From Acinetobacter sp. ANC 4173 (GTDB lineage Bacteria; Pseudomonadota; Gammaproteobacteria; Pseudomonadales; Moraxellaceae), in contig NZ_SJOF01000009.1 of NCBI RefSeq assembly GCF_004331255.1, forward strand, positions 62,001 through 126,000: a stretch of 64,000 nt of DNA. Direction: 5' to 3'. This document shows positions 19,907-29,724 of this stretch, in pieces. Under the pieces are notes generated by a model, which saw only the letters and a list, made by a program, of their open reading frames with translations, was not told the origin of the DNA and did not search any database. A program made the position numbers and the translations under genes. Numbering within the stretch: position 1 is the stretch's first letter; the number at the start of each line of letters is the position of its first letter.

Positions 19907-20311
19907 CTAGAGTGCTAAGCGGTCTTTATTTTTCTGCAAGAGCTTCGGTCCAATACCTTTAATCTGCTGTAACTCATCAACAGTTTTAAACTTTCCATGC
20001 TGTTGCCGATACTGCAAAATCGCTTCAGCTTTTTTCTCACCTATACCTGAAAGCTGCTGCAATTGTGCTGATGTCGCACTATTCAAGCGTATTTTATTGC
20101 CTGATGCCGTATTTAAACTGGGTTTTGACAAATAGTAGTTTGTATCTGTACGTGACGAACCCAGCCGAGCATCTTGGGCTTGTTGTTGTGCTTTCCAATT
20201 CAAGTATTGTTGATCAAAGTTTTGCGCATTTACACGATCGAGTCCAAAAATCAGGAACGTGAAAAGTGTCAATATTCGCAATAATCGAATAGCGTTAAAA
20301 TTCAGCTGCAT
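19907..20311 (-). CDS. comEA: ComEA-family helix-hairpin-helix DNA-binding protein
   Basis: A 134-residue protein with an N-terminal hydrophobic signal or anchor (residues about 8-29, ending NAQ) and a C-terminal pair of helix-hairpin-helix motifs (LQQLSGIGEKKAEAIL; LQQIKGIGPKLLQKN). ComEA binds incoming DNA in the periplasm during natural transformation, fitting the competence typical of Acinetobacter. It lies between mazG and pcnB on the same strand. Confidence 0.85.
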   Translation of the reverse strand: MQLNFNAIRLLRILTLFTFLIFGLDRVNAQNFDQQYLNWKAQQQAQDARLGSSRTDTNYYLSKPSLNTASGNKIRLNSATSAQLQQLSGIGEKKAEAILQYRQQHGKFKTVDELQQIKGIGPKLLQKNKDRLAL

Positions 20312-20335
20312 AAGATGCCTGTATTTATTATAAAG

Positions 20336-21091
20336 TCATATGTTTTTCGCCTGCTCCCACAATTGGTCCATTTCCATCAAGGACAATTGCTCTACAGTTT
20401 TGTTTTGCAATCGGGCTTGATTTTCAATGTAAGCAAAGCGTGTTCTAAATTTATCAATCGTTCCTAACAGGGCGATTTCATTATTGACGCCTAGTTTACG
20501 TCCAACATTGACCAAAGAGAATAAACAATCTCCCAATTCGGCTTGTATTTCGTCTGAGTTTTGTTGCTTGATTGCTTGCTGTAATTCAGCAAGTTCTTCT
20601 TCTAATTTGGCATAAGCATCTGTCACATTGGCAAAATCGAAACCAATGTGTGCGGCATTTTTTTGGATCTGCTCTGCTTGTTGTAAGGTTGGACCATGCT
20701 TAATTTGATCTAAACGGGATTGTGGTTTGCCTTGTTTTTCCTGCTGTTTAATTTGCTTCCACAGTGAAGACACCTGCTCTGCATCGAGCTGATTAAATTG
20801 TTCCGCCTGAAATACATGTGGATGACGGCGAATCAGTTTTTCAGTAATCCCTTGCACCACATCCTGAAAATTAAAAGCACCTTGTTCGCTGTACATTTGG
20901 GATTGAAACACCACTTGCAGCAGCAGATCACCTAATTCTTCTTTGATATGCTGTATATCGCCAGAACGCACTGCAGCTTCAACTTCATAAGCTTCTTCAA
21001 TCGCATAGGGCGTTAAACTATTGGGCGTTTGCTTTTGATCCCACGGGCATTGCTCACGTAATTGCTGCATCACAACCAATAGCTGTTCCAT
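20336..21091 (-). CDS. mazG: Nucleoside triphosphate pyrophosphohydrolase MazG
   Basis: A 251-residue all-helical NTP pyrophosphatase with two MazG modules. The first carries CPWDQKQTPNSLTPYAIEEAYE and EELGDLLLQVVFQSQM; the second carries EEELAELQQAIKQQ and ELGDCLFSLVNVGRKLG, the EExxE/ExxD metal-binding pattern. MazG cleans up non-canonical NTPs and in E. coli lowers ppGpp levels. Its position directly behind relA is common. A terminator separates it from relA, so it probably has its own promoter. Confidence 0.95.
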   Translation of the reverse strand: MEQLLVVMQQLREQCPWDQKQTPNSLTPYAIEEAYEVEAAVRSGDIQHIKEELGDLLLQVVFQSQMYSEQGAFNFQDVVQGITEKLIRRHPHVFQAEQFNQLDAEQVSSLWKQIKQQEKQGKPQSRLDQIKHGPTLQQAEQIQKNAAHIGFDFANVTDAYAKLEEELAELQQAIKQQNSDEIQAELGDCLFSLVNVGRKLGVNNEIALLGTIDKFRTRFAYIENQARLQNKTVEQLSLMEMDQLWEQAKNI

Positions 21092-21136
21092 TTCCCAGTT
21101 ACTCTCTATTCAATATTTATTTTCAAACATACATAT

Positions 21137-21163
21137 AAAAAGCCTGCTCTGGGCAGGCTTTTT
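21137..21163 (-). terminator. Terminator of relA
   Basis: An 11-bp stem (21137-21147 with 21153-21163) and a T-tract on the minus strand, 8 nt after the relA stop. Confidence 0.92.
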
Positions 21164-21170
21164 AATTCGC

Positions 21171-23477
21171 TTAATTTCCTTGAATTAAACGGCGCGCACT
21201 AATAATACCAGGTTGTTGCTCTAATCGTGCCAATAGACGAGACAGTTGCGCCAAGCCTTTCACCTCAATCAACAGCTTCATATTGGCAATGCCATCCGCT
21301 TCAGAAATAGTGTTCACTTGACGAATGTTAATTTGGTCAGAAAAGATGACTTGAGTTAAATCTTTCAACAAACCACGGCGGTCATAAGCTTCCACGACAA
21401 TCTGTACACTTTGACCACGTGTGGGTTGCATTTCCCAATCGGCTTCTACAGCACGCTCAGGTTCTTGACCAATCATACGCACATAGTCAGGACACGCCAC
21501 CTTATGAATGCTGACCCCACGATTTAGAGTAATATACCCGCCAATAGACTCACCATGGACAGGTTGACAGCATTGTGCAACATGCAATTCCACATTATCC
21601 AAGCCATCAATCAGAATTCCATGTGCTGACAGCGTATGGCTGGCACGTGGATTCAGGGCAGGTTTGAGTACCAGTTCAGGTTCATCCTGATCCAGATGCA
21701 TATGACGATTCACCTGATTCATCAAGGCATGTAGGCTAATATCACCACTCACCAAGTTAATCAGGATGTCATCCCCTGTTTTCACATTAAAGTGATTACA
21801 GTAGTCACTTAAATCGATACTTTTAGGATGAATCGCCAAACGTGATAATTCTTTATTGAGAATGTCACGACCAATTTCCAAATTCTTACTGCGATCTTGC
21901 TGACGGAACCAATGACGTAATTTATCGCGGGCACGTGCCGTTCGGATATAACCCAAAGAGTTCACCAACCAATCACGGTTCGGTTCACGATCTTTTTTGG
22001 TTAAAATCTCAACTTGCTCACCTGTTTTCAAGGTATAAGTCAGTGGCACATAACGTTGGTTGACACGTGCAGCATAGCACTTATTGCCCACTTCGGTATG
22101 CACATGATAAGCAAAATCCAGCACCGTCGAACCGCGTGGCAACTCCTTAATATCCCCATCACGACTGAACACATAGATTTTTTCAAAGTCTTCAAACTCT
22201 TGAATCTGTTCAAAGTTTTCTGAACCTTCATCTTCTTTATGCGCACTAGCATCATTGCGCTCTTGGAAGTGCTCTAATACGGCGCGCAATGAATGCAAAC
22301 GATGATTGAAGGAGTGATCGGTGGTTTTCGCGCCTTCTTTATAGTTAAAGTGCGAACACACGCCCAACTCGGCTTCTTCATGCATGTCGCGGGTACGGAT
22401 TTGAACTTCCAGTGATTTGTTTTCGGCAATCACTGCGGTATGTAAAGAACGATAGCCATTGGCTTTCGGATTGGTAATATAGTCATCAAATTGATGTGGA
22501 ATATGACGCCAAATTTGATGCACTATCCCCAATGAGTGATAGCATTCAGGAACCGACCTCACCAATACCCGCACGGCACGAATATCATAAAGTTGATCAA
22601 AGCTTAGATTTTTACTTTTCATCTTCCGATAAATCGAATAGATGTGTTTCACCCGCCCATTAATTTCAGCTTCAATGCCATGATCAGCTAACTCATTCTT
22701 GAGCTTATCAATCACAAACTGAATATAGTGTTCTCGTTCTAAACGCTTTTCATTCAGTAATGAGGCGATTTCTTTATAACGTTCTGGCGCCAAATAACGG
22801 AAAGCTAAATCTTCCAGTTCCCACTTTAACTGTGCAATCCCCAAGCGGTGCGCCAATGGAGAATAGATGGTCAAAATTTCTCGTGCGACACGTTCCTGAC
22901 GCTCACGTGAGGATTTTGCCAATTCACGTAAAGCATAGGTACGTTCTGCCAGCTTGATGAGTACAACCCGAACATCTTCCGTGACTGAAATCAGCATTTT
23001 ATAGATGCCCGTCAAATGTTCACGCTGATCATTATTAAAATGATCTTCTAAGCGTTTATTTTGTTCAATCAACTCGGAAAGTTTACCCATAGACAGGGTG
23101 CCTTTCACCAAGCTAAACACCTGCTCACCAAAATGCTGACGGACAAAATCAATGCTCATGAGTCCTTCACGAACACTGCGGTACAACATTGCGGCAGATA
23201 GGGTATCTTCATCGACGTGTAAATGCGCCAAAATATCGGCCATCTCGATCCCTGTATAAAAGGTGCTCGATCGATGATTTATGGTGGATTCTAACTCTTT
23301 TTGCAGAGTCTCTTTTGCAACTTCTTCGAGTTGTTTGAGCGCTGCCCCGTCTAAAATGCTGCGTACTCGATCCAACCATTCAGCTAAATCGAGTTGAGCT
23401 TGTTCGGCATGCTCTACAGTCGCTTCCTCAGACAACTCATTGAGCCGCCCAGGCAATTGCTCACGTACTGTGACCAT
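21171..23477 (-). CDS. relA: GTP pyrophosphokinase RelA
   Basis: A 768-residue long RSH enzyme that makes (p)ppGpp on starved ribosomes. Order: degenerate hydrolase-like domain (about 60-200), synthetase domain (about 255-370, with YDIRAVRVLV and YITNPKANGYRSLHT), TGS domain (about 425-485), zinc-finger-like AQCCQPVHGESIGGYIT, and a C-terminal ACT domain (about 695-768). The hydrolase HD signature is replaced by a LYRSVREG-type sequence, as in monofunctional RelA, so it is called RelA and not SpoT. GGAGAAGGGT precedes the ATG. It sits 29 nt downstream of rlmD. Confidence 0.96.
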   Translation of the reverse strand: MVTVREQLPGRLNELSEEATVEHAEQAQLDLAEWLDRVRSILDGAALKQLEEVAKETLQKELESTINHRSSTFYTGIEMADILAHLHVDEDTLSAAMLYRSVREGLMSIDFVRQHFGEQVFSLVKGTLSMGKLSELIEQNKRLEDHFNNDQREHLTGIYKMLISVTEDVRVVLIKLAERTYALRELAKSSRERQERVAREILTIYSPLAHRLGIAQLKWELEDLAFRYLAPERYKEIASLLNEKRLEREHYIQFVIDKLKNELADHGIEAEINGRVKHIYSIYRKMKSKNLSFDQLYDIRAVRVLVRSVPECYHSLGIVHQIWRHIPHQFDDYITNPKANGYRSLHTAVIAENKSLEVQIRTRDMHEEAELGVCSHFNYKEGAKTTDHSFNHRLHSLRAVLEHFQERNDASAHKEDEGSENFEQIQEFEDFEKIYVFSRDGDIKELPRGSTVLDFAYHVHTEVGNKCYAARVNQRYVPLTYTLKTGEQVEILTKKDREPNRDWLVNSLGYIRTARARDKLRHWFRQQDRSKNLEIGRDILNKELSRLAIHPKSIDLSDYCNHFNVKTGDDILINLVSGDISLHALMNQVNRHMHLDQDEPELVLKPALNPRASHTLSAHGILIDGLDNVELHVAQCCQPVHGESIGGYITLNRGVSIHKVACPDYVRMIGQEPERAVEADWEMQPTRGQSVQIVVEAYDRRGLLKDLTQVIFSDQINIRQVNTISEADGIANMKLLIEVKGLAQLSRLLARLEQQPGIISARRLIQGN

Positions 23478-23506
23478 ACCCTTCTCCTACGAAATGATCA
23501 TTCATA

Positions 23507-24898
23507 TTATAAATCGTTTATCTCTTTTTCTTGCTCAAATAAGGCTATTGATTCGACATGTTCAGTATGCGTAAACATATCCATCACACCCGCCTTTTTT
23601 AATCGATAGCCATGTTGTGCCAAAACACCTGCATCCCTTGCCAATGTTGCTGGATTACATGATACATAAACGATTTTTTTTGCATTAAATTTAGGAACAT
23701 AATGCATTACCTCTTCCGCGCCTGAACGTGGAGGGTCTATCAATAATGCATCAAATCCTTGTTTTGCCCAAGAATGATGCGAAAAATCTTTTGTTAAATC
23801 TTGTGAAAAGAATTCAATATTGGTCACGGCATTGCGACGTGCGTTGTCCTGACCTCGTTGTACCATTTCATCACTACCTTCAACCGCAATCACCTGTCCT
23901 GTTGGTCCAACACAACGTGCGAGCGGTAAAGAAAAGTTGCCAAGTCCACAAAAGAGATCTAAAACACGATCACCTTGTTGCAGTTGAAGCAATTCACATG
24001 CCAGCTTGACCATTTGTGGATTTACAGTTGAGTTCACCTGAGTAAAATCCAGTGGACTAAAGCTAAAATTCACATCAAAGTCAGTTAAAGCATAATGTAA
24101 GCGCATTTCAGCCTGTGCCTGATCCACACGCTGTACAGTGTCTGGGCCTGCGGGCTGCAAATACAACTGCCATTGTTTCTGTAACGTAAACTGTTTTAAT
24201 TGGTTGACATCATGGTCCGATAATTTTTCTGTATGGCGGATCAGTAAGGCAATATCCTGATCCCCCATGGCTAATTCTATATGCCCAATCGCGGCTTTAG
24301 TAGTTAGACTTTGGAGTAACTGTTTTAAACGCGTAATCGAACCAAAAGCCTGATCGAGCACTAGACAACGATCAATTGAAGTCAATTGATTACTTTGCTT
24401 TTCACGAAATCCCACAATCAGTTGATCACGCTGTGGGAAATAACGTACGCCAATACGGGCCTTACGGCGGTAATCTTCTCGTAAAGAACGAATGGGCGCC
24501 AACCACTGTTCTGGCTGTAAGCCTGCAAAATGCTGTAAATGTGATTTCAGCACATCCTGTTTCAAACGAATCTGCTCATCTTTCTCAATATGCTGCAAGC
24601 TACACCCCCCACAGACATGAAAATGTGGACAGGCTGGTTGCACTCTTAGTGTAGATGGTGTGCCCAAGACTTCAACACAATCGGCTTCTTCTAAGCGTTT
24701 ATTGCTATGGGTAATTCTGGCACGAACCGTTTCACCAGGTAATGCCTGAGCAATAAAAACTTTCTTGCCGTGTTTTTCGACAGGGTGTGCGGCATCCGTA
24801 CCATAATGGGCAATCCCTCGTCCCTCATGCGAAAGTGTCTCAACCTGAAAGGTATAAAGCGGTTGCTGACTTGGACGGGTATGCTTGCGATGCTTCAT
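23507..24898 (-). CDS. rlmD: 23S rRNA (uracil(1939)-C(5))-methyltransferase
   Basis: A 463-residue radical-independent, Fe-S-containing methyltransferase. An N-terminal TRAM domain is followed by the 4Fe-4S cysteines C90, C96 and C99 ([11 protein letters not shown]) with a fourth Cys in SIDRCLVLD. The SAM fold has [16 protein letters not shown], the DPPRSGAEE motif and the catalytic Cys in [11 protein letters not shown]. Placed 6 nt after the exonuclease gene and 29 nt before relA, it belongs to the cysM-exo-rlmD-relA transcription unit. Confidence 0.95.
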   Translation of the reverse strand: MKHRKHTRPSQQPLYTFQVETLSHEGRGIAHYGTDAAHPVEKHGKKVFIAQALPGETVRARITHSNKRLEEADCVEVLGTPSTLRVQPACPHFHVCGGCSLQHIEKDEQIRLKQDVLKSHLQHFAGLQPEQWLAPIRSLREDYRRKARIGVRYFPQRDQLIVGFREKQSNQLTSIDRCLVLDQAFGSITRLKQLLQSLTTKAAIGHIELAMGDQDIALLIRHTEKLSDHDVNQLKQFTLQKQWQLYLQPAGPDTVQRVDQAQAEMRLHYALTDFDVNFSFSPLDFTQVNSTVNPQMVKLACELLQLQQGDRVLDLFCGLGNFSLPLARCVGPTGQVIAVEGSDEMVQRGQDNARRNAVTNIEFFSQDLTKDFSHHSWAKQGFDALLIDPPRSGAEEVMHYVPKFNAKKIVYVSCNPATLARDAGVLAQHGYRLKKAGVMDMFTHTEHVESIALFEQEKEINDL

Positions 24899-24904
24899 GA
24901 AAAC

Positions 24905-25723
24905 CTAGTTTAAATGGTGAAAATCGGATGCTGTAAATTCTGTCTGTTGTGACGTTTCACGCCAAATTTTCAGAAAATCAGTATGTTGTGGGTGAATCTG
25001 TAGCAACTGAATGCTGGCTTGTATCCAAGCGCGATGCTCTTCCAGTTGCAATTGACCTTTTAATAACAACCAGCGTAAATAGATCAGCCATGTATTTAAT
25101 ACATCACCCTCACAATAGCCAGTTAAATCCTGCCATTGTTGTAACCGAACATATTCGGGTACATGATAACTTCCGTCACCACGCTTACCAGGGAAACCCA
25201 ATAAATGAGCGGCATCATCCAATTTCTGGAAATGACGCAAATTGAACATGGCCATTACATCCATTAAATCAACATGACGATGATGGTAACGGTTCTGGTA
25301 ATTATTATACTTCTTCTGATGATCAATCTCACCCTGATCAAACAAACTAGATGCCGACAAACCATGATACATGGCACGGAACAAAATCACAGGGAGATCA
25401 AACTGCGAACCATTCCAACTGACCAAAGTTGGATGCTTCTTATCAAAAATAGAGAGAAACTTCTTTAAAATTTCGGCTTCTGAATACTGCTCTCGACTAA
25501 ATGAAAACAGCTTCATCGCACCTAATTCATCGACCCATAGCCCCGAAATACACACAATTTCATGTAAGGGCAAGCGCTGAAAATCCATGCCAGACTCTTG
25601 ACGACGCAACTTGGTCAATGCTTGCTCTAAATCTGGCTCGGGTAAATTTAGACCATAAAGATGCGCCCCAGACTTTAAGTCTGTCATGGTTTCAATATCA
25701 AAAACTAGAACAGGTAAACGCAT
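24905..25723 (-). CDS. Predicted 3'-5' exonuclease, PolB-like (DEDD family)
   Basis: A 272-residue protein with the DEDD exonuclease pattern: VFDIET near the N terminus (Exo I), VSWNGSQFDLPVILFRA (Exo II), and YCEGDVLNTWLIYLR (Exo III, DEDDy-like spacing but lacking the usual Tyr). It resembles the stand-alone PolB-exonuclease (WlaX) family of unknown physiological role. An in-frame TTG lies 6 nt upstream; ATG at 25721-25723 is preferred with AGAGATT upstream. It lies between cysM and rlmD in a tight minus-strand run. Confidence 0.88.
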   Translation of the reverse strand: MRLPVLVFDIETMTDLKSGAHLYGLNLPEPDLEQALTKLRRQESGMDFQRLPLHEIVCISGLWVDELGAMKLFSFSREQYSEAEILKKFLSIFDKKHPTLVSWNGSQFDLPVILFRAMYHGLSASSLFDQGEIDHQKKYNNYQNRYHHRHVDLMDVMAMFNLRHFQKLDDAAHLLGFPGKRGDGSYHVPEYVRLQQWQDLTGYCEGDVLNTWLIYLRWLLLKGQLQLEEHRAWIQASIQLLQIHPQHTDFLKIWRETSQQTEFTASDFHHLN

Positions 25724-25749
25724 CTTCAATCTCTATAATGGAGCTTAAA

Positions 25750-26670
25750 TTATTCAGGATCTTGTACCGAGAACAGACCTGTAGATAAATAACGGTCACC
25801 ACGGTCACAGATAATGCAGACAATGACCGCATCTGGGTTTTCTTCTGCAATCCGCAAGGATGCCCACACCGCACCACCCGATGATGTACCCGCACTGATG
25901 CCTTCTTTACGCGCCAATTGACGTGCAGTTTTTTCCGCTTCAATTTGCGGAATGTCCATAATGCGGTCTACGCGTTTCGGATCAAAAATGGTTGGAAGAT
26001 ATTCTTGCGGCCAACGACGAATACCTGCAATATTTGAGCCTTCCGAAGGTTGCAAACCGACAATTTGAATATCAGGATTTTGTTCTTTCAAGTATTTTGA
26101 AATCCCCATAATCGTGCCCGTGGTTCCCATGGAACTGACGAAATGGGTAATCTTCCCACCGGTTTGCTGCCAGATTTCTGGACCAGTAGTCAAGTAATGT
26201 GCTTCAACGTTGTCTGGGTTCCCAAACTGGTTCAAGACCAGTCCTTTCCCTTCTTTTTGCATTTGTAGCGCCATATCACGCGCTTCTTCCATATTCTCAG
26301 ACTCGATCAGCTCGGCGCCATAAGCACGCATGGCATCTTTTCGTTCCTGGCTTGAACCTGCAGGCATAATAAGTTTCATTTTATAGCCGCGCATTGCTGC
26401 AACCATCGCCAAAGCAATACCCGTATTACCACTGGTCGCTTCAATCAAGGTATCCCCCGGTCGAATTTGCCCACGCTTCTCTGCCTGCATAATCATGTTA
26501 TAGGCTGGACGGTCTTTGACTGAACCCGCTGGGTTATTGCCTTCTAATTTTGCTAAAACCGTGGCTTGCGTGTGATTTGCTAGACGCTGTAAACGCACCA
26601 GTGGTGTTTTTCCTACATAGTGGTCTAACAAAAATTCATCGGCTTGGAAATCGGGGATTGTGTTACTCAT
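25750..26670 (-). CDS. cysM: Cysteine synthase B
   Basis: A 306-residue PLP-dependent O-acetylserine sulfhydrylase. The PLP lysine is K52 in NNPAGSVKDRPAYNM, and the substrate loop is EATSGNTGIALAMV. The GTTGTIMGISKYL and GISAGTSSGGAVW PLP-phosphate and catalytic regions follow. The B type can use thiosulfate. The frame extends 20 codons upstream, but ATG at 26668-26670 has AAGGTA at good spacing and fits the family N terminus. It heads cysM-exo-rlmD-relA and is divergent from gacS. Confidence 0.96.
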   Translation of the reverse strand: MSNTIPDFQADEFLLDHYVGKTPLVRLQRLANHTQATVLAKLEGNNPAGSVKDRPAYNMIMQAEKRGQIRPGDTLIEATSGNTGIALAMVAAMRGYKMKLIMPAGSSQERKDAMRAYGAELIESENMEEARDMALQMQKEGKGLVLNQFGNPDNVEAHYLTTGPEIWQQTGGKITHFVSSMGTTGTIMGISKYLKEQNPDIQIVGLQPSEGSNIAGIRRWPQEYLPTIFDPKRVDRIMDIPQIEAEKTARQLARKEGISAGTSSGGAVWASLRIAEENPDAVIVCIICDRGDRYLSTGLFSVQDPE

Positions 26671-26823
26671 TATGTGTACCTTGATCGAGGTGCGGGTATT
26701 GTATGAAAAAATAGGGTGTCCTGCACCCATTTCGCAGGGTTTTTCATGAAAGTGATTAAAGCACGGTCAGTTTCAAATAAAGCATGCTAATATGCTGAGC
26801 ATAGGGAATTTACTACATTTGCC

Positions 26824-29634
26824 ATGCCGAATATCAATAAAAAGTTATTTAAACGCTTACACTTAAATCATGCGTATGGGCAACTGATTGCCATGATTTT
26901 TGTGCCCATTATGATTTTGGCTTGTGTAGGCACGGCGTTGGTTTTATCTGAAACATCGAATGCAGCAAAAGCGCAACAGCGTCAAATGGCAATTGCGATT
27001 CTGACCCGTTACCAGAGCACCGCAGAATCGGCACTCGACTTGCTCAATCGCTATCCTTGGCACTATGACCAAGCGCAAAATGCCATGCAGTATATGTTCA
27101 ATGAAAAACTGCTGAATCAAGCCACCATTATTGACCATACAGGTGCTGAACGACTCAATATTGGTGGTGATGCGCATTCAACTTGGCCCAAATACTCAAA
27201 AGACAAGAATTTTTTTGGCCCAATTAAACTGAATGGCAATCATGTCTATGGCATGCAGATTAATGAATCCCCCAATCAAAAAGGTTGGTTGCTGATAGAA
27301 CTGGACAACCAACCCTTACAAATTGCACGCTATCGCGTCCTGATTGTATTGGTGGCAACGGGGCTTTTAACCTTATTGCTGTTGCTGTTGTGTTTAAACT
27401 TCTATTCACGTCGTTGGATTGCACCCATGTACGAGATTCGGATGCAATTACAACGTCTGAATGCCGACACACTCGATCAACACATGATCATTAACAGTAC
27501 GGGCGAGCTTCGACTGTTACAACGCGATATTGCCAATGTCGTTAAAAGACTTCATTTCAGTTTTCTCGAATTAAAAGAACATACCGAACAAACTGAAGAT
27601 GACTTAAGACGTACGCTGGATACCCTAGAAGTACAAAACATTACGTACCGCCAAGCGCGTGACCAAGCGATTTCTTCCAATCAGGCAAAATCAGTATTTC
27701 TTGCCAATATCAGCCATGAATTAAGAACGCCTTTAAACAGTATCGATGGCTTTATTCATTTACTCCTTCGTCAGGGTAATTTAAGCAACGAGCAAAATTT
27801 ATATTTACAGACCATTCGTAAATCTTCCGCCCATTTATTGGCATTGATTAATGATGTTTTAGATTTCTCTAAAATTGATGCGGGCAAACTAGAACTAGAA
27901 ACCGCCCCCTTTGATCTGGAAGAAGCCATTTTTGATGTGATGGACATGTTATCGCCACTGGCTGCACAAAAGCATATTGATATGGCGTTCTACTATGGCG
28001 ATGACGTCCCCAAACAAGTCATTGGTGACACACTCCGCTTTAAGCAAATTCTGACCAATCTGATTTCCAATGCCATCAAATTTACCCCCGATGGTGAAAT
28101 CATTGTTCGGGTGCGCATGAAGCATGATGATATTGGGCAATGCTTATTGCATTTTAGTGTTCAAGACAGCGGCATTGGCTTAAGTGGCACAGACCGTAAA
28201 CGCTTATTTGAATCTTTCTCGCAAGGTGATGCTTCGGTCACGCGTCAATTTGGTGGCACTGGATTGGGGCTTGCCATTTCCAAACAGCTGGTGCATTTAA
28301 TGCAGGGGCAAATTGGCTTCGAAGACAACCAAGAACGTGCACCTACCGAAAAAGGCTCGACCTTCTGGTTTACCGCCATGTTTGCAGTCGATGAAGAATA
28401 TGAAATTGTTCATCCACAGTTCGAACACATGAAAGTAGTGTCTTATTTGGCGCATCCTGCGGCTGCACATGTACTGCGTCACTATCTCGAAAACTATCAA
28501 GTCGAGCATATTGAATCCGCATCCATTCTGGATTTATTTAGTCGCCTAAACCAAATCCAATCGCAGCAAGAAAATACGTGGTTGATTGTCGATCACAGCG
28601 GTGATACCCAAGCCATGTTGAAAGAAATTCGTAGTCGCTATACGGGTAGTCTTGCGGTTTATGGCTATCAAATGGCACTCGATCCAAATATGCTGAATGA
28701 ATATCGTGCAAGACCGCTATATCAACCTCTGAGCCGTAATGCGCTGATTCAATTACTTAGCAATCAGTCCATGTTCCAATCTGAACAACATGAAAACTTT
28801 GATGGTCAAGGTTTACATATTTTAGCCGTCGATGACCATTTACCCAACTTGATTGTTCTGGAAGCCCTACTGGCTGAACTGAATGTGACCACCACCAAGG
28901 CGCAAAGCGGTCAGGAAGCGATTGATATTATTCAGTCCCGCCTAGAACAAAAACTGAAACCTTTTGACTTGGTGTTTATGGATATTCAAATGCCCGTTAT
29001 GTCTGGTATTGATACCACACGAGCCATTCGCGCACTGGAATCCACCCTAGAAGAAGAAACACACCTGCCCATCATTGCATTGACTGCACATGCTTTGGCA
29101 GATGAGAAACAAAAACTTTTAAAAGTCGGCATGGATGACTATGTGACCAAGCCAATTCAAATGGAACAAATCATTCAAATCTTGACGCACTGGACCAGCA
29201 AAAGCTTTGATAAAGCAGCGATTGTAGAAAAAAACATCGTGATTGAATCACTTAATCCACAAATTCTGAACTGGCAACAAAGCTTGCAACTGGCAGCCAA
29301 TAAAGAAGACTTGGCGATCGATCTTTTAAAAATGTTAGTCGACAGCTTTCATACCGAACTCGATGAAATGCAGCAACTGATTGAGTTGGAAGACTTTCCT
29401 CAGCTTGAACATGTTTTACATCGCTTGTATGGCGCTACACGCTATGTGGGTACACCCAACTTACAAGAAGCATCTGGATTATTTGAGCAGTTCATATCGA
29501 CCTTGCGCAAAGAAAAGCGTCGTGCCGATGAACAGTTTATTCAAGAAGCGATTCAACGCTTTGATGATCTCAAACTTATCATGCAGCAAGTGAAACAAGC
29601 AGCACAGTCGATTTTAAATAAGCACATGCAATAA
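26824..29634 (+). CDS. gacS: Hybrid sensor histidine kinase GacS/BarA
   Basis: A 936-residue tripartite kinase. TM1 (about 20-41), periplasmic sensor (about 45-168), TM2 (about 170-194), HAMP (about 195-250), HisKA with H298 in NISHELRTPLNS, HATPase (N box TNLISNAIKF; GTGLGLAIS), a degenerate receiver-like stretch (530-650), a receiver with D720 in FMDIQMPVMSG, and an HPt with H866 in HRLYGATRYVG. GacS phosphorylates the regulator GacA (not in the window), which controls small regulatory RNAs, virulence and metabolism; in A. baumannii it affects aromatic catabolism. It is divergent from cysM, matching a gene order known from pseudomonads. Confidence 0.95.
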   Translation: MPNINKKLFKRLHLNHAYGQLIAMIFVPIMILACVGTALVLSETSNAAKAQQRQMAIAILTRYQSTAESALDLLNRYPWHYDQAQNAMQYMFNEKLLNQATIIDHTGAERLNIGGDAHSTWPKYSKDKNFFGPIKLNGNHVYGMQINESPNQKGWLLIELDNQPLQIARYRVLIVLVATGLLTLLLLLLCLNFYSRRWIAPMYEIRMQLQRLNADTLDQHMIINSTGELRLLQRDIANVVKRLHFSFLELKEHTEQTEDDLRRTLDTLEVQNITYRQARDQAISSNQAKSVFLANISHELRTPLNSIDGFIHLLLRQGNLSNEQNLYLQTIRKSSAHLLALINDVLDFSKIDAGKLELETAPFDLEEAIFDVMDMLSPLAAQKHIDMAFYYGDDVPKQVIGDTLRFKQILTNLISNAIKFTPDGEIIVRVRMKHDDIGQCLLHFSVQDSGIGLSGTDRKRLFESFSQGDASVTRQFGGTGLGLAISKQLVHLMQGQIGFEDNQERAPTEKGSTFWFTAMFAVDEEYEIVHPQFEHMKVVSYLAHPAAAHVLRHYLENYQVEHIESASILDLFSRLNQIQSQQENTWLIVDHSGDTQAMLKEIRSRYTGSLAVYGYQMALDPNMLNEYRARPLYQPLSRNALIQLLSNQSMFQSEQHENFDGQGLHILAVDDHLPNLIVLEALLAELNVTTTKAQSGQEAIDIIQSRLEQKLKPFDLVFMDIQMPVMSGIDTTRAIRALESTLEEETHLPIIALTAHALADEKQKLLKVGMDDYVTKPIQMEQIIQILTHWTSKSFDKAAIVEKNIVIESLNPQILNWQQSLQLAANKEDLAIDLLKMLVDSFHTELDEMQQLIELEDFPQLEHVLHRLYGATRYVGTPNLQEASGLFEQFISTLRKEKRRADEQFIQEAIQRFDDLKLIMQQVKQAAQSILNKHMQ

Positions 29635-29724
29635 TTTCAGGGAAAAAAGATGTGACTGAGCTGTCATGCAAGTGCGTTAGGTGCATGCTATGCTCCGATG
29701 CAAAGCAAAATTAGAGTATCCAAC

